64,000 nt of DNA from Planktosalinus lacus (GTDB taxonomy: Bacteria; Bacteroidota; Bacteroidia; Flavobacteriales; Flavobacteriaceae): assembly GCF_014640155.1 (NCBI RefSeq), contig NZ_BMGK01000003.1:62001-126000 (forward strand), written 5' to 3'. The notes under the pieces are model-generated. The model saw only the letters and a list, made by a program, of their open reading frames with translations. It was not told the DNA's origin and did no database searches. This document shows positions 44,428 to 54,262 of the stretch, piece by piece. Position numbers and translations under genes: made by a program. The stretch's first letter is position 1, and each line of letters begins with the position of its first letter.

Positions 44428-46290
44428 ATGAAGTCATTTTACTCATTTTCAGTAACAGTTGTGTTGCTTTCAATTATTTTAAATGTTGCACAACTAACGG
44501 CCCAAAAGGCAGAACAACCCGATTTTACTTATGACTTAGGTGGAAAAATCAATGAAACAACCTTGACACAAGGTGGAACCCTTGTGATTGCTACTAACGA
44601 CGGCCTTGCCGGAATTAAACCCGGAGTCACTAATCCTATTTTTAATTTTACAGATTACGGCAGAGTGAAACCCGAAGAACTGTTTTTTGTTCCAAATGCA
44701 CCTTATGTGATGGTAGACCAAAGCGGTTTTGGCGGAATATCTTCCAAAAAAGCTGTTATCGATTATATGTCAGGAAAAGTGCTTTTTAGTACTGAAAGCA
44801 ATGGGTGGAAAACAGTCAATTCTTGCGATGTGATAATGCCTGAAAACAAACTTGTGGTGAGCGGGCAGCGAAGATCAAAGGAACAATTTGCCAATGCAGT
44901 TGCTGTATATGATTTAAATACCGGAAACCAGGAAAGTTTTTTTATTTTAAAAGGTAATAGGATTGTAAGTGGCAGGCCTTTGTTGTTAAAAAACAACATC
45001 CTGCTTCCCACAACAAAGGAAATTATCAACATTGATATGAATTCAGGCAACATTTCCTGGGAAGCAAAGGTTGGAGGCGTAAAATGGATGCAGGAAGATG
45101 ATGCTGGCAAGGAAGTTTACACATTTGAAGGCACTAATAACGGTGATACCAAAATTTCCAAAATAAGCACCACCGGCAGTATTCTTTGGCCCAAAGAACA
45201 ACGGGTTAAAGGGGGCGTTAGTCATTTTGAAATACTGCCACAGGGCCTTGCCGTGGTAAGTGATGTTGACAACAGCGGTAAAAGTGGAATCGCTAAACTT
45301 GCCGCCTCACGATCAGAGTCAAAAATAGCTTTTTTAAGCGCTGCAAACGGTGAGGATCTTTGGGATAAAGCACCAAAAACCAAAGGCTACGTGCAACATT
45401 TTTACATTATGGATGACGGTATCCTTTTCGGAATTTATGAAGGAGGGATTAATAAAATATCATTTGACGGCAATACCCTTTTTAAGAAGCCTTTAAAAAC
45501 CGGCGAAAACATCCAGGTAATGGCTGAAACTCCACAGGGATTGATTTATATTACAGACAGTGATGCTAACATAGTAAACCTTCAAAGCGGTGACCAGGTA
45601 TGGGAAAAACCATTAAAATACAAGCGTGCAGATGCTGTGAGCTCAGGTTTTGATACCAAAAACAATCGTTATTTGATAAGCGCAGACGGAGAGTTACACG
45701 CTATTGATGCTAAAACAGGTGAGTCAAGTGTGCTGGCAAATTCTAAGTTTGATGGAAAAGAAGCTCCTACAGGGGTTGAAGTGAGGGGTCAGGGAATATT
45801 GCTTACTTCAGATCAAAACATAATGATGCTTGATTGGGATGGCAAACAGATTTTTCACAATTATTATCGTGCTCCCGGTAAAAGTGCTTTTGGGGCCATA
45901 CTTGCGGGCGTTACAGCTGTGGCAACAGCAGCAACAGCAATGGCCGCATATAATGCAGCAAATCAAAACAGAAACAAATTAGGACAATATACAGACCGTG
46001 GGGAAAATTATGCAGATTTAGGTAGTGGAATGGCCATGGCTTCTGGGGCTTCGGTTGCAGAAATGCTAAAGCGGTTTAAGGCTACTTCGGCTACAAAAAA
46101 TGACAGGTTTATACTTGCTAAACTTGACGATGGTGTGGGTCTTGTAAAAGTGAATAAGGACTCAGGCCTTGTTACAAAAGAAATTGTACTGAAAGATAAA
46201 AAACCGGAATATATAGTGGATGAAATAGGCGGGGTTTTGTATTATCAGGCAAGCAATAGTATTATTTATGTTTATGATTTGAAAAAATAA
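44428..46290 (+). CDS. Exported PQQ-like beta-propeller protein, unknown function
   Basis: A 620-residue protein. The signal peptide (about 1-26, ending LTAQ) is followed by repeated blades with 'vvnlqsGd.vWekplk'-type cores (VYDLNTGNQES, NIDMNSGNISWEAKV, SAANGEDLWDK, NLQSGDQVWEKPL, AIDAKTGESSV), as in PQQ_2/outer-membrane-assembly-like propellers. Late in the chain is a small Ala-rich hydrophobic segment (GAILAGVTAVATAATAMAAY). No catalytic residues were recognised. It is flanked by terminators on both sides, so it is monocistronic. Confidence 0.78.
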   Translation: MKSFYSFSVTVVLLSIILNVAQLTAQKAEQPDFTYDLGGKINETTLTQGGTLVIATNDGLAGIKPGVTNPIFNFTDYGRVKPEELFFVPNAPYVMVDQSGFGGISSKKAVIDYMSGKVLFSTESNGWKTVNSCDVIMPENKLVVSGQRRSKEQFANAVAVYDLNTGNQESFFILKGNRIVSGRPLLLKNNILLPTTKEIINIDMNSGNISWEAKVGGVKWMQEDDAGKEVYTFEGTNNGDTKISKISTTGSILWPKEQRVKGGVSHFEILPQGLAVVSDVDNSGKSGIAKLAASRSESKIAFLSAANGEDLWDKAPKTKGYVQHFYIMDDGILFGIYEGGINKISFDGNTLFKKPLKTGENIQVMAETPQGLIYITDSDANIVNLQSGDQVWEKPLKYKRADAVSSGFDTKNNRYLISADGELHAIDAKTGESSVLANSKFDGKEAPTGVEVRGQGILLTSDQNIMMLDWDGKQIFHNYYRAPGKSAFGAILAGVTAVATAATAMAAYNAANQNRNKLGQYTDRGENYADLGSGMAMASGASVAEMLKRFKATSATKNDRFILAKLDDGVGLVKVNKDSGLVTKEIVLKDKKPEYIVDEIGGVLYYQASNSIIYVYDLKK

Positions 46291-46340
46291 GCTGTTTAAT
46301 TGTAAGTACCTGAAATTATGGGGATGATTTTAGGGAAAGA

Positions 46341-46369
46341 AAAACCCCGATATTAATTCTCGGGGTTTT
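46341..46369 (+). terminator. Rho-independent terminator
   Basis: 10-bp stem AAAACCCCGA / TCGGGGTTTT with a 9-base loop. It follows the propeller-protein gene by about 50 bases. Confidence 0.8.
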
Positions 46370-46391
46370 CATTTAATGTAAAGTTTGACTC

Positions 46392-46724
46392 ATGATTATT
46401 TTATCTAAACAAATATTTCTAGTATATATTTTAAGTGAAATTTCAATTGAAATTGTCATTATGGGAATAGTTGTGTTTTTGTGCATAACAATTTTATTCA
46501 TAAATTTTTTAATGCAAAAGCAAATAAGATTTGAAAAACAACTGCATAAAAGCAGAATACAGAAATTACTCTTTCAAATTCTTGCAGAGCAGAATTCATT
46601 TAAAGATATTAAAGTTACTGAGAATGAGTTCATAAAAAGGGAAAAAGTACTCTTTTATAAAATTGATGTTATAAAAGTGAAATGCCACCATTTATATCAA
46701 TTATCCAAGCACTCCATTATTTGA
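46392..46724 (+). CDS. Small hypothetical membrane protein
   Basis: A 110-residue protein with a long hydrophobic N-terminal region (about 5-50, one or two helices: IFLVYILSEISIEIVIMGIVVFLCITILFI) and a basic C-terminal half. There is no recognised domain. It lies between a terminator and the histidine-kinase gene, reads the same way and is very A+T rich. I am not sure it is translated. Confidence 0.4.
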   Translation: MIILSKQIFLVYILSEISIEIVIMGIVVFLCITILFINFLMQKQIRFEKQLHKSRIQKLLFQILAEQNSFKDIKVTENEFIKREKVLFYKIDVIKVKCHHLYQLSKHSII

Positions 46725-46802
46725 TTATTTTTTTTATCCTGTAAATCAATCACTTTTTTTACTAAATTTATATCAAACTAACTCACCTCTAAGACTTTAT
46801 TG

Positions 46803-48794
46803 ATGATGAAAAAACTACATTATACTTTTATCATTATATTATTTTTCGTTGCCGGAAATGCACAACAGCCTAAAGTTATAGATAGCCTCATTCAGGTAAT
46901 TAAAAACACATCAAGCGATTCAATCAAATTACGACTCACAAACCAAGTTTCTTTTTATTTTATTTTTAATGATATTGAACACGCAGCAACACTTTTGAAT
47001 GATGGCATTGAGGAATCCCAAAAAATAAATTTCAACTTTGGATACACTGAGTTGACAAACACTAAAGGAATTTATTTTGATGTACTTGGAATTAAAGACT
47101 CTGCAAAGTTTTATTTTGGGAAAGGACTCAGACTAAGCCAAAAATATGGCTATAAAAACATAGAGCAAATGTCATTGAACAACTTAGGAATGTTCAATTG
47201 GAATAATGGAAACTTTCAGGAAGCCTTAGATTACTTTTTTCAGGCACTCGAAATGAACCGAATCAATACCCCTAATAATATTCAGGGAGAATCGGTTTAT
47301 TTAAACAATATAGGACTCATTTATCAGGAGCTTAAGCAATATGACAAAGCCCTAGAGTATCATTACAGAGCCCTTAAAATAAGGGAAGATATTAGGCTGG
47401 AATCAGAACAAGCTATTTCGCTGTCAAATATTGGTGTATGTTATGATAACCTTTCTAAATATGAAGAAGCTGTTCAATCATATGAAAAAGCGATAGCACT
47501 TGCAAAAAGTGCAAATAGTATGAGAAACTACTATTCTTTTCATAACAATTTGGCTAATGTATATCAAGAAATGGGAGATTATGAATCAGCAATTAATAAC
47601 TATAAAAAAGCACTGGATAGACCTGCTTCACTGGGAGAAAACCCAAAATCAGATTTAAGCACATACAGCAATTTAACAGCTGCATACGCTTTATTAAACC
47701 AGCCAAAACTTGCACTAACTTTTGCAGAAAAAGGACTTGAAATAATTGATGATGATCCCCTTCTTAAAAATTTTGCAGGCACTCTTTATAAACATGCTGC
47801 TGAAAGCAATTACTTGCTTGGCTACACCAAAAAAGGAAGTGAATATTTATCAACATATATTGCTATCAATGATAGTGTTTTTTCTAAAAACAATGCAGAT
47901 GCCATCGCAGGATTGGAAGTTAAATTCAAAACTCAGGAAAAAGAAATCCAACTAGCTGAAACACGTGCAGCGCTTGCTGAAAATGAACTGAAGTTGGGAA
48001 GAAAAAACCTACTTATTTATGGCACTTCAACACTTGCAATCTTGCTGGCCATTTTGGGTTATTTATTGTATAACCAACAAAAACTAAAAAACAGGCAATT
48101 ACAAAAAGAGAACGAGTTAAAAGAAGCTCTTAATCAAATTGCAACACAAAACAAATTGCAGGAACAACGTTTACGGATTTCCCGTGATCTCCACGATAAT
48201 ATCGGTTCACAGCTCACTTTCATCATTTCGGCACTGGACAACATCAAGTATGGATTCAAATTGCAAAATGATAAACTAGGTGATAAAATTAAAAACATAA
48301 GTGACTTCACATCAAACACAATTTTTGAGCTTAGGGATACTATTTGGGCAATGAACAGGCCCGAAATTTCACTTGAAGACTTGAAAGTGCGTATCACAAA
48401 TTTTATGGACAAAGCAAGGGAGAGTTTAGAAAATATCAACTTTGATTTTACAATAAAGAACATTTCGGATGATATTTCATTCTCTTCAGTGGAAGGTATG
48501 AATCTTTATCGCATTATTCAGGAAGCGGTGCACAATGCTTTGAAGTATGCTAATGCAAGAAACATTACAGTTGAAATAAACCAAGCGCAAACCAATCTTG
48601 AAATTATAATCAGGGATGATGGTATTGGGTATGATCAGGAATCAGTTGAAATGGGTAATGGTATCAGTAATATGAGAAAAAGGGCTAAAGAAATTAAGGC
48701 CAGTATTTCCATGGAAAGCCTTTTGGACAAAGGCACTAAAATTCATCTCACACTCAAAAAAGTAATTCCTGCCAGACTTAAAAGAGCCTCTTAA
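46803..48794 (+). CDS. TPR-containing sensor histidine kinase (HisKA_3)
   Basis: About 663 residues. A signal peptide (MMKKLHYTFIIILFFVAGNA) leads into seven or so TPR units in the periplasm (for example NNIGLIYQELKQYDKALEY). A coiled coil and one membrane helix follow (about 400-420, LLIYGTSTLAILLAILGYLLY). The kinase has a HisKA_3 dimerisation helix with the phospho-acceptor His in ISRDLHDNIGSQL, and a HATPase domain (NALKYA, DDGIGYD, GNGISNMRKRA). The frame also offers a TTG at 46800. The response-regulator gene follows 69 bases later, so the two form a NarL-type two-component system. Confidence 0.92.
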   Translation: MMKKLHYTFIIILFFVAGNAQQPKVIDSLIQVIKNTSSDSIKLRLTNQVSFYFIFNDIEHAATLLNDGIEESQKINFNFGYTELTNTKGIYFDVLGIKDSAKFYFGKGLRLSQKYGYKNIEQMSLNNLGMFNWNNGNFQEALDYFFQALEMNRINTPNNIQGESVYLNNIGLIYQELKQYDKALEYHYRALKIREDIRLESEQAISLSNIGVCYDNLSKYEEAVQSYEKAIALAKSANSMRNYYSFHNNLANVYQEMGDYESAINNYKKALDRPASLGENPKSDLSTYSNLTAAYALLNQPKLALTFAEKGLEIIDDDPLLKNFAGTLYKHAAESNYLLGYTKKGSEYLSTYIAINDSVFSKNNADAIAGLEVKFKTQEKEIQLAETRAALAENELKLGRKNLLIYGTSTLAILLAILGYLLYNQQKLKNRQLQKENELKEALNQIATQNKLQEQRLRISRDLHDNIGSQLTFIISALDNIKYGFKLQNDKLGDKIKNISDFTSNTIFELRDTIWAMNRPEISLEDLKVRITNFMDKARESLENINFDFTIKNISDDISFSSVEGMNLYRIIQEAVHNALKYANARNITVEINQAQTNLEIIIRDDGIGYDQESVEMGNGISNMRKRAKEIKASISMESLLDKGTKIHLTLKKVIPARLKRAS

Positions 48795-48863
48795 ATAAGG
48801 CAATTGCCCTATGTAAATAAAAGTAATAAATTGTAAATTTAGAATTCTAAAACCTTCTAGTCC

Positions 48864-49514
48864 ATGTCATTAAAAGTCGCCATTGTTGATGATAACACTT
48901 TTTTGATACACAGCATTAAAGAAAAACTGTCATTTTTTGATGATATAACAATAAAACACAGCTCTCTGAATGGCTCTGAACTACTTACCAAACTAGAAGA
49001 CAACCACAATATCGATGTGATTTTGATGGATATAGAAATGCCTGTACTCAATGGTATTGAAACGACCCAAATTGTCAAACAAAAATATCCCCAGATCAAA
49101 ATCATCATGCTCACGGTTTTTGATAACGATGAAAATATTTTTAATGCTATAAAAGCGGGTGCGGACGGTTACCTTCTCAAAGAAGTAAATCCGGAACAAT
49201 TGCACAAAGGGATCGAGGAAACCTTAAACGGCGGTGCTGCAATGAACCCTTCCATCGCATTGAAAACACTCAAATTGCTTAGAAACCCTATTGATATTGA
49301 CAACCCAAGGGACAAGGAGGACATTTCGCTCACCACACGAGAAGTGGAAGTTTTGGAGCAACTCAGCAAGGGGCTCAGTTATACCGTTATCGCAGACAAT
49401 CTCTTTCTTTCACCCAGTACTGTTCGCAAGCACATCGAAAACATCTATAAAAAACTTCAGGTTCACAGCAAAATGGAAGCCGTTCAAAAAGCTAAACGGC
49501 ATAATATTATCTAA
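48864..49514 (+). CDS. Response regulator, NarL/LuxR family
   Basis: A 216-residue protein. The receiver domain has the acidic pair in AIVDDN, the phospho-acceptor Asp in VILMDIEMPVLNG, the Thr in MLTVFD and the Lys in YLLKE. The C-terminal LuxR-type HTH is LTTREVEVLEQLSKGLSYTVIADNLFLSPSTVRKHIENIYKKL. Its partner is the TPR histidine kinase directly upstream. The regulon is unknown. Confidence 0.95.
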   Translation: MSLKVAIVDDNTFLIHSIKEKLSFFDDITIKHSSLNGSELLTKLEDNHNIDVILMDIEMPVLNGIETTQIVKQKYPQIKIIMLTVFDNDENIFNAIKAGADGYLLKEVNPEQLHKGIEETLNGGAAMNPSIALKTLKLLRNPIDIDNPRDKEDISLTTREVEVLEQLSKGLSYTVIADNLFLSPSTVRKHIENIYKKLQVHSKMEAVQKAKRHNII

Positions 49515-49585
49515 AACCTTTCCCAATTACTTTCAATTTTAAGAATCAGGGTACATATTTTGATTATTTTTACAAAAACTGTTTT

Positions 49586-50206
49586 ATGAGAAAAATAATC
49601 GTTGGTGTGATACTTACCCTCATTTTTGTTTTTGCTTTTCGCTATTGCGAAAACAAAAGAGAGAATAGGGAACAGCTTACAGAGAATTCTGCGCTCATCC
49701 AGCTTCAGATTCAAAATGTAGGTAAGCTGATTGTGACAGAAGGTCATTTTTCTCAGGTTTTTACATATGAAGATTCAAAAAAATACTTCTTTGATGCGGT
49801 TTCAGCAAGAAAAAAAGCCATTGTTATTGTCAATGCAAATGTAACAGTAGCCTATGACCTAAGTCAAATAGAAACTGCTATTGATGAGGAAAATAAAACC
49901 GTCAGTATTATATATATTCCCGAAAAAGAAATCACCATTCATCCCACCATTGAATATTATGATGTTACTCAGGATTATCTCAATCAATTTGAAGCCAGGG
50001 ATTTTAATATCGTTAAAAGTAAAGTAGATCAACTCATCAAAGAAAAAATTGAAAATTCAAGCTTAAAATCAAATGCACAAAACAGACTCATTTCCGAACT
50101 TCAAAAAGTGTATGTTTTGACAAATACAATGGGATGGACATTGCGATATAACAGTGAAGAAGTCCGCTCACCGGAAGTATTTACAGAAATGAATTTATCC
50201 AATTAA
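49586..50206 (+). CDS. DUF4230 domain-containing protein, membrane-anchored
   Basis: A 206-residue protein with one N-terminal membrane helix (about 3-20, KIIVGVILTLIFVFAFRY) and a DUF4230 domain: LIVTEGHFSQVFTY, KAIVIVNANVTVAYDLSQIE and the late LRYNSEEV. The function of the family is unknown. It sits between the two-component system and the paa regulator, with no clear link to either. Confidence 0.88.
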   Translation: MRKIIVGVILTLIFVFAFRYCENKRENREQLTENSALIQLQIQNVGKLIVTEGHFSQVFTYEDSKKYFFDAVSARKKAIVIVNANVTVAYDLSQIETAIDEENKTVSIIYIPEKEITIHPTIEYYDVTQDYLNQFEARDFNIVKSKVDQLIKEKIENSSLKSNAQNRLISELQKVYVLTNTMGWTLRYNSEEVRSPEVFTEMNLSN

Positions 50207-50228
50207 TGATAGTAACACCACGTTAGGA

Positions 50229-50798
50229 ATGAATAACAACCCCAGAAAAAAAGAAATTATTTCCAAAGCAGCAAGGCTTTTTAAAAAACGCGGTTATAGT
50301 GCAGTCACTATGCGCGACATTGCTGACTCCCTTAATATAAAAGCAGCCAGTTTGTACAACCATATCAATTCAAAACAGGAAATACTGGCGACAATTATTA
50401 TTGAAATTGCTGAAGCATTTACAAGTGGAATGGTGGAAGTTCAAACACCACAGCTCACCACTCAGGAAAAACTTCAAAAGATTATTGAATTACATATCGA
50501 TTTAACAGTAAAAAACCCTGAAGCCATGGCCTGCCTTAACAACGACTGGATGCATTTGGAAGAAAAATTACCTTATTTTGTTAAAATGCGGGAAGATTAT
50601 GAAGAAAATTTCCGTGCTATTTTAAAGAAAGGAATCGCTCAGGGCGAAATTGGTTCCCGTGATATTGAAATTATGCTTTTTTCCATGCTTTCCACATTGA
50701 GAACACTTTATATTTGGTATACAAAAAAAGACGGAGTAAGCGCAGTAAGTTTAAAAAACGATTTGCCTGTCACACTCCTTAAAGGAATCATAAAGTAA
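50229..50798 (+). CDS. TetR family regulator, probable PaaR-like repressor of the paa operon
   Basis: A 189-residue protein. The N-terminal HTH is ISKAARLFKKRGYSAVTMRDIADSLNIKAASLYNHINSKQEIL, a standard TetR_N domain. The helical ligand-binding domain follows. It lies directly upstream of paaE in the same direction. The paaE promoter contains a perfect AACTAAC-N4-GTTAGTT palindrome, a probable binding site. By analogy with PaaR of other bacteria the inducer would be phenylacetyl-CoA; this is inferred, not seen. The gene is likely the repressor of the whole locus. Confidence 0.88.
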   Translation: MNNNPRKKEIISKAARLFKKRGYSAVTMRDIADSLNIKAASLYNHINSKQEILATIIIEIAEAFTSGMVEVQTPQLTTQEKLQKIIELHIDLTVKNPEAMACLNNDWMHLEEKLPYFVKMREDYEENFRAILKKGIAQGEIGSRDIEIMLFSMLSTLRTLYIWYTKKDGVSAVSLKNDLPVTLLKGIIK

Positions 50799-50818
50799 TA
50801 TATTTGAATAAACAATCA

Positions 50819-50850
50819 TTTGCAAAAACAACTAACAATCGTTAGTTTTG
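50819..50850 (+). promoter_or_regulatory. paa operon promoter with overlapping palindromic operator
   Basis: TTTG (50819-50822), 20-bp spacer, then TAGTTTTG (50843-50850), matching the Bacteroidota promoter. The inverted repeat AACTAAC-AATC-GTTAGTT (50830-50847) lies in the spacer and covers the first bases of the -7 box. A bound TetR dimer would block the polymerase. The paaE ATG is 33 bases downstream. Confidence 0.75.
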
Positions 50851-50883
50851 TAACGATCCAACAAATAGTTGGTTATAATACCT

Positions 50884-51957
50884 ATGGCAACATTTCACAA
50901 CATACGTGTAAAAGACATTTATAAAGAAACCAAAGACTGCTCGGTCATCACTTTTGATGTGCCTCAGGAATTGCATCAGGAATTTCAATTTCGGCAAGGA
51001 CAGCACCTCACATTGCGCAAAATGATTGGCGGCGAAGACGTGCGCCGCACCTATTCGCTATGTTCCAACCCATCAGAAAATGAATGGAAAGTAGCTGTAA
51101 AACAAATATTTGAAGGCAAGTTTTCCACCTTTGTGAATCACGAGCTCAAAGCCGGTGATGAACTGGAAGTGATGGCACCCAGTGGGGAGTTTGGTGTAGC
51201 TTGTGACCCCTCAACGCCAAAAAATTACATCGCCTTTGCAGCCGGAAGTGGAATCACGCCCGTGCTTTCGATGATCAAAGCACACTTAAGCCAGGAGCCG
51301 GAAAGCACCTTTAAGCTCTTTTATTTGAATCGTAATTCAAAATCCATTATCTTTAAAGAGGAAATCGAACAGCTTAAAAATAAATATTTTGACCGTTTTC
51401 ATATATTCTATTTCCTGACCAAAGAAAAGCGTGATATCGAGTTTTTAAACGGTCGTTTTGACAAGCAAAAAATGGACGTGCTCACCAAAACGTTCATCGA
51501 CATACAAGACACGGCACATTGTTTTATCTGTGGGCCCGAAGATATGATTTTCCTTATCCGCGATGAATTACAAAATGCCGGATTAGATAAGAACAAAATC
51601 CATTATGAACTCTTTGTTACCGGACTTACAGAAGCCGATAAAGAGCGCGCCCAAAAGGCAATGGAAAGCCGGGTGCAGGGAACAGAAGTCACCATAATAG
51701 ACGGTGGAAAAGAATTCCACTTTGTGATGAGTGATGAATATGACAATCTTCTGGACGGAGCCCTCGCTGCCGGAGCTGATTTACCCTTCGCCTGCAAAGG
51801 CGGAGTATGCAGCACCTGCAAATGCGAAATCAAAGACGGCACAGTAGCAATGAAAGTCAACTATGCATTGGATGAAAAAGAAGTCGCCCAAAACTTAATA
51901 TTAAGCTGTCAGGCAGTGCCAACATCCGATAAAATTGTATTAGACTTTGACGTCTAA
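50884..51957 (+). CDS. paaE: 1,2-phenylacetyl-CoA epoxidase, reductase subunit PaaE
   Basis: About 357 residues. It passes electrons from NADPH through FAD and a 2Fe-2S centre to PaaA. The FAD-binding RRTYSLCSNP, the nucleotide-binding GSGITPVLSMI, and a C-terminal plant-type ferredoxin domain with CKGGVCSTCKC and a last Cys in LSCQAVP are visible. The frame opens with TTG 50869, but the ATG at 50884 (MATFHNIRV) matches the family. It is the first gene of the operon here, before paaA, unlike E. coli, where paaE follows paaABCD. Confidence 0.95.
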   Translation: MATFHNIRVKDIYKETKDCSVITFDVPQELHQEFQFRQGQHLTLRKMIGGEDVRRTYSLCSNPSENEWKVAVKQIFEGKFSTFVNHELKAGDELEVMAPSGEFGVACDPSTPKNYIAFAAGSGITPVLSMIKAHLSQEPESTFKLFYLNRNSKSIIFKEEIEQLKNKYFDRFHIFYFLTKEKRDIEFLNGRFDKQKMDVLTKTFIDIQDTAHCFICGPEDMIFLIRDELQNAGLDKNKIHYELFVTGLTEADKERAQKAMESRVQGTEVTIIDGGKEFHFVMSDEYDNLLDGALAAGADLPFACKGGVCSTCKCEIKDGTVAMKVNYALDEKEVAQNLILSCQAVPTSDKIVLDFDV

Positions 51958-51961
51958 CCCA

Positions 51962-52031
51962 ACACGCGCGACTTTGTGCTACGAAGCTTTTGCGAAGTAG
52001 TAATGCGGGTGTCTCGTCAACAAAAAGACGA
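51962..52031. repeat. paa spacer stem-loop element 1 (before paaA)
   Basis: An outer stem ACACGCGC / GCGGGTGT (one mismatch) is followed by TCGTC-N8-GACGA. A loose hairpin CTACGAAGC.../GCGAAGTAG lies inside. The same layout recurs before paaD and in part before paaC and paaG. Confidence 0.55.
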
Positions 52032-52085
52032 AATTTTAATTCTTAAAGCGAGTACTTAATACTCACTACTTAATACCAAAAAGCT

Positions 52086-53042
52086 ATGAGCGAAAAAGAA
52101 ATAAAAAACCTGGAACAAATTTTCGAAGCCAAAATAGTACGCGACGAAAAAATCGAACCCAAAGACTGGATGCCTGAGAAGTATCGTCAAACGCACATTA
52201 GGCAAATTTCGCAGCACGCCCATTCTGAAATTGTAGGCATGCTGCCTGAGGGCAACTGGATTACCCGTGCGCCTTCTTTACGCAGAAAAGTAGCATTGCT
52301 AGCCAAAGTGCAAGATGAAGCCGGCCACGGACTCTATCTATATAGTGCCTGTGAGACATTAGGCATTTCCAGAGACGAACTCTATGAGCAACTTCACAGC
52401 GGAAAAGCCAAATACTCCAGTATTTTTAATTATCCCACATTAACCTGGGCAGATATGGGAGCAATTGGCTGGTTGGTTGACGGTGCCGCCATTATCAATC
52501 AGGTGCCGCTGTGTAATACTTCATTTGGGCCGTATGCCCGTGCGATGGTGCGTGTGTGTAAGGAAGAAAGTTTCCATCAACGTCAGGGTTACGAAATTAT
52601 GCTCACCCTTTGCAACGGCACACCCGAGCAAAAGGAAATGGCACAAGATGCTTTGAACCGCTGGTGGTGGCCGTCATTGATGATGCTGGGACCCACAGAT
52701 GATGAATCGGTACACACCGCGCAATCCATGAAATGGAAGCTAAAGCGAAAAACCAACGACGAACTCCGTCAGCAGTTTATTGACCAAACGGTCCCGCAAG
52801 CCGATATTCTGGGAATCACCATCCCGGATCCGGATTTAAAATGGGACGAAGAAACCGGACATTACGATTTTGGACCAATCGATTGGGATGAATTCTGGCA
52901 AGTGGTAAAAGGTCATGGCCCCTGCAACAAAGAGCGTATTTCAGCAAGAGTCAATGCCTGGAACAATGGAGAATGGGTGCGCGATGCTGCAATGGCTTAC
53001 GCCGAAAAGCAGCAAGCTAAGAAAGTTGAAAAAGCAAGTTAA
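52086..53042 (+). CDS. paaA: 1,2-phenylacetyl-CoA epoxidase, catalytic subunit PaaA
   Basis: A 318-residue diiron monooxygenase subunit that makes the ring-1,2-epoxide of phenylacetyl-CoA. The diiron ligands are visible as ExxH motifs: DEAGHG (Glu-Ala-Gly-His) and [22 protein letters not shown] and the [19 protein letters not shown] segment are diagnostic. The length is typical. It works in a complex with PaaB and PaaC, with electrons from PaaE. Confidence 0.96.
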   Translation: MSEKEIKNLEQIFEAKIVRDEKIEPKDWMPEKYRQTHIRQISQHAHSEIVGMLPEGNWITRAPSLRRKVALLAKVQDEAGHGLYLYSACETLGISRDELYEQLHSGKAKYSSIFNYPTLTWADMGAIGWLVDGAAIINQVPLCNTSFGPYARAMVRVCKEESFHQRQGYEIMLTLCNGTPEQKEMAQDALNRWWWPSLMMLGPTDDESVHTAQSMKWKLKRKTNDELRQQFIDQTVPQADILGITIPDPDLKWDEETGHYDFGPIDWDEFWQVVKGHGPCNKERISARVNAWNNGEWVRDAAMAYAEKQQAKKVEKAS

Positions 53043-53076
53043 TTATTTAAAATAAAAGAACTCAAAACATATAATT

Positions 53077-53367
53077 ATGAGTGAAAAGAAAAACTGGCCC
53101 CTCTGGGAAATCTTCGTAAGAAGCAAAAACGGATTGGAGCATCGTCACTTTGGTAGCCTGCACGCCGCCGATGCCGATATGGCTATGGAAAACGCTCGGG
53201 ATGTCTATACACGCCGTAATGAAGGCGTAAGCATTTGGGTTGTGGAATCTAAACACATCACAGCCTCCAACCCCGAAGAAAATGGCGAATTCTTTGAGCC
53301 CGCCGCAGACAAGGTGTATCGTCATCCCACTTTTTATGAGTTGCCTGATGAGTTAAAGCACATGTAG
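53077..53367 (+). CDS. paaB: 1,2-phenylacetyl-CoA epoxidase subunit PaaB
   Basis: A 96-residue small subunit. The diagnostic start WPLWEIFVRSKNGLEHRHFGSLHA and the DVYTRRNEGVSIWVV segment are both present. It bridges PaaAC heterodimers in the epoxidase complex. It starts 34 bases after paaA. Confidence 0.95.
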   Translation: MSEKKNWPLWEIFVRSKNGLEHRHFGSLHAADADMAMENARDVYTRRNEGVSIWVVESKHITASNPEENGEFFEPAADKVYRHPTFYELPDELKHM

Positions 53368-53468
53368 TCCCCAATTCCCGCGAAGGTTGGAAATTGAAGA
53401 TTCAGCGTAGCTAATCTCGTCAATAAATCGACGAAATATTTAAATTGAAAATCTGATAACTTTTAATC
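53368..53468. repeat. paa spacer element 2 (before paaC)
   Basis: The spacer has a CCCGCG segment near its start and TCGTC-N8-GACGA at 53417-53434, the same small hairpin as in the paaE-paaA spacer, with the same loop length. The large outer stem is not conserved here. Confidence 0.45.
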
Positions 53469-53501
53469 ATGAACTTTACGCATTTGCGCGAAAAAAATAA
53501 A

Positions 53502-54257
53502 ATGAATACAGAAACTCTTAAGGATTATATACTAGAAATCGCAGACAACTCCCTCATCCTCGGCCAACGCTTCGGTGAACTCTGCGGTCACGGACCCAGT
53601 CTGGAAACCGACATTGCTCTCACCAATATGTCGCTCGATCTTTTTGGTCAGGTGCGAAGTTATTACCAATACATCGCCCAACTTTCCGAAGAAGAAAAAA
53701 CCGAAGATGACATCGCTTTTTTACGTTTAGAACGTGATTACAAAAACGTGCTGCTGGTAGAACAACCCAATACCGACTTTGGTTATGTAATCACCCGTCA
53801 GTATTTCTTTGATGTATTTCACTTGATGCTGATGCAACAATTGCAATATAGTAAAGACGAAACCCTTTCGGCCATAGCCAAAAAAGGAATCAAAGAAGTG
53901 AGCTACCACAAACGCTTTTCAGGCGACTGGTTAAAACGCCTTGGTGACGGTACTAAAGAAAGTCACGAACGTGTTCAAAAAGCCGTAAACGATTTGTGGC
54001 CTTACACCAATGAACTCTTTGAAATGACCGAAGCCGCAACAGCCGCAACAGAAGCAGGAGTAGGTGTAGATGCAGGTCAGTTAAAAGAACCATATTACAA
54101 AGAAGTTAGCGAACTCTTAAAAGAAGCCACGCTGGAAGTCCCCGAAAGCAAGTATTTTCACAAAGGAGGGAAACAAGGAGTTCACACCGAGCATATGGGC
54201 TACATCCTTTCCGATATGCAATTTATGCAACGCACCTATCCCGGAATGAAATGGTAA
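53502..54257 (+). CDS. paaC: 1,2-phenylacetyl-CoA epoxidase subunit PaaC
   Basis: About 251 residues. It is the structural partner of PaaA, with a ferritin-like fold but no complete diiron site. Family motifs are LGQRFGELCGHGPSLETDIALTN and YHKRFSGDWLKRLGDGTKESHER. The frame begins at an ATG at 53469, but the family start is MNTETLKDYILEIADN, at 53502. All subunits of the epoxidase are present in order E-A-B-C-D. Confidence 0.95.
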   Translation: MNTETLKDYILEIADNSLILGQRFGELCGHGPSLETDIALTNMSLDLFGQVRSYYQYIAQLSEEEKTEDDIAFLRLERDYKNVLLVEQPNTDFGYVITRQYFFDVFHLMLMQQLQYSKDETLSAIAKKGIKEVSYHKRFSGDWLKRLGDGTKESHERVQKAVNDLWPYTNELFEMTEAATAATEAGVGVDAGQLKEPYYKEVSELLKEATLEVPESKYFHKGGKQGVHTEHMGYILSDMQFMQRTYPGMKW

Positions 54258-54262
54258 CCAAC

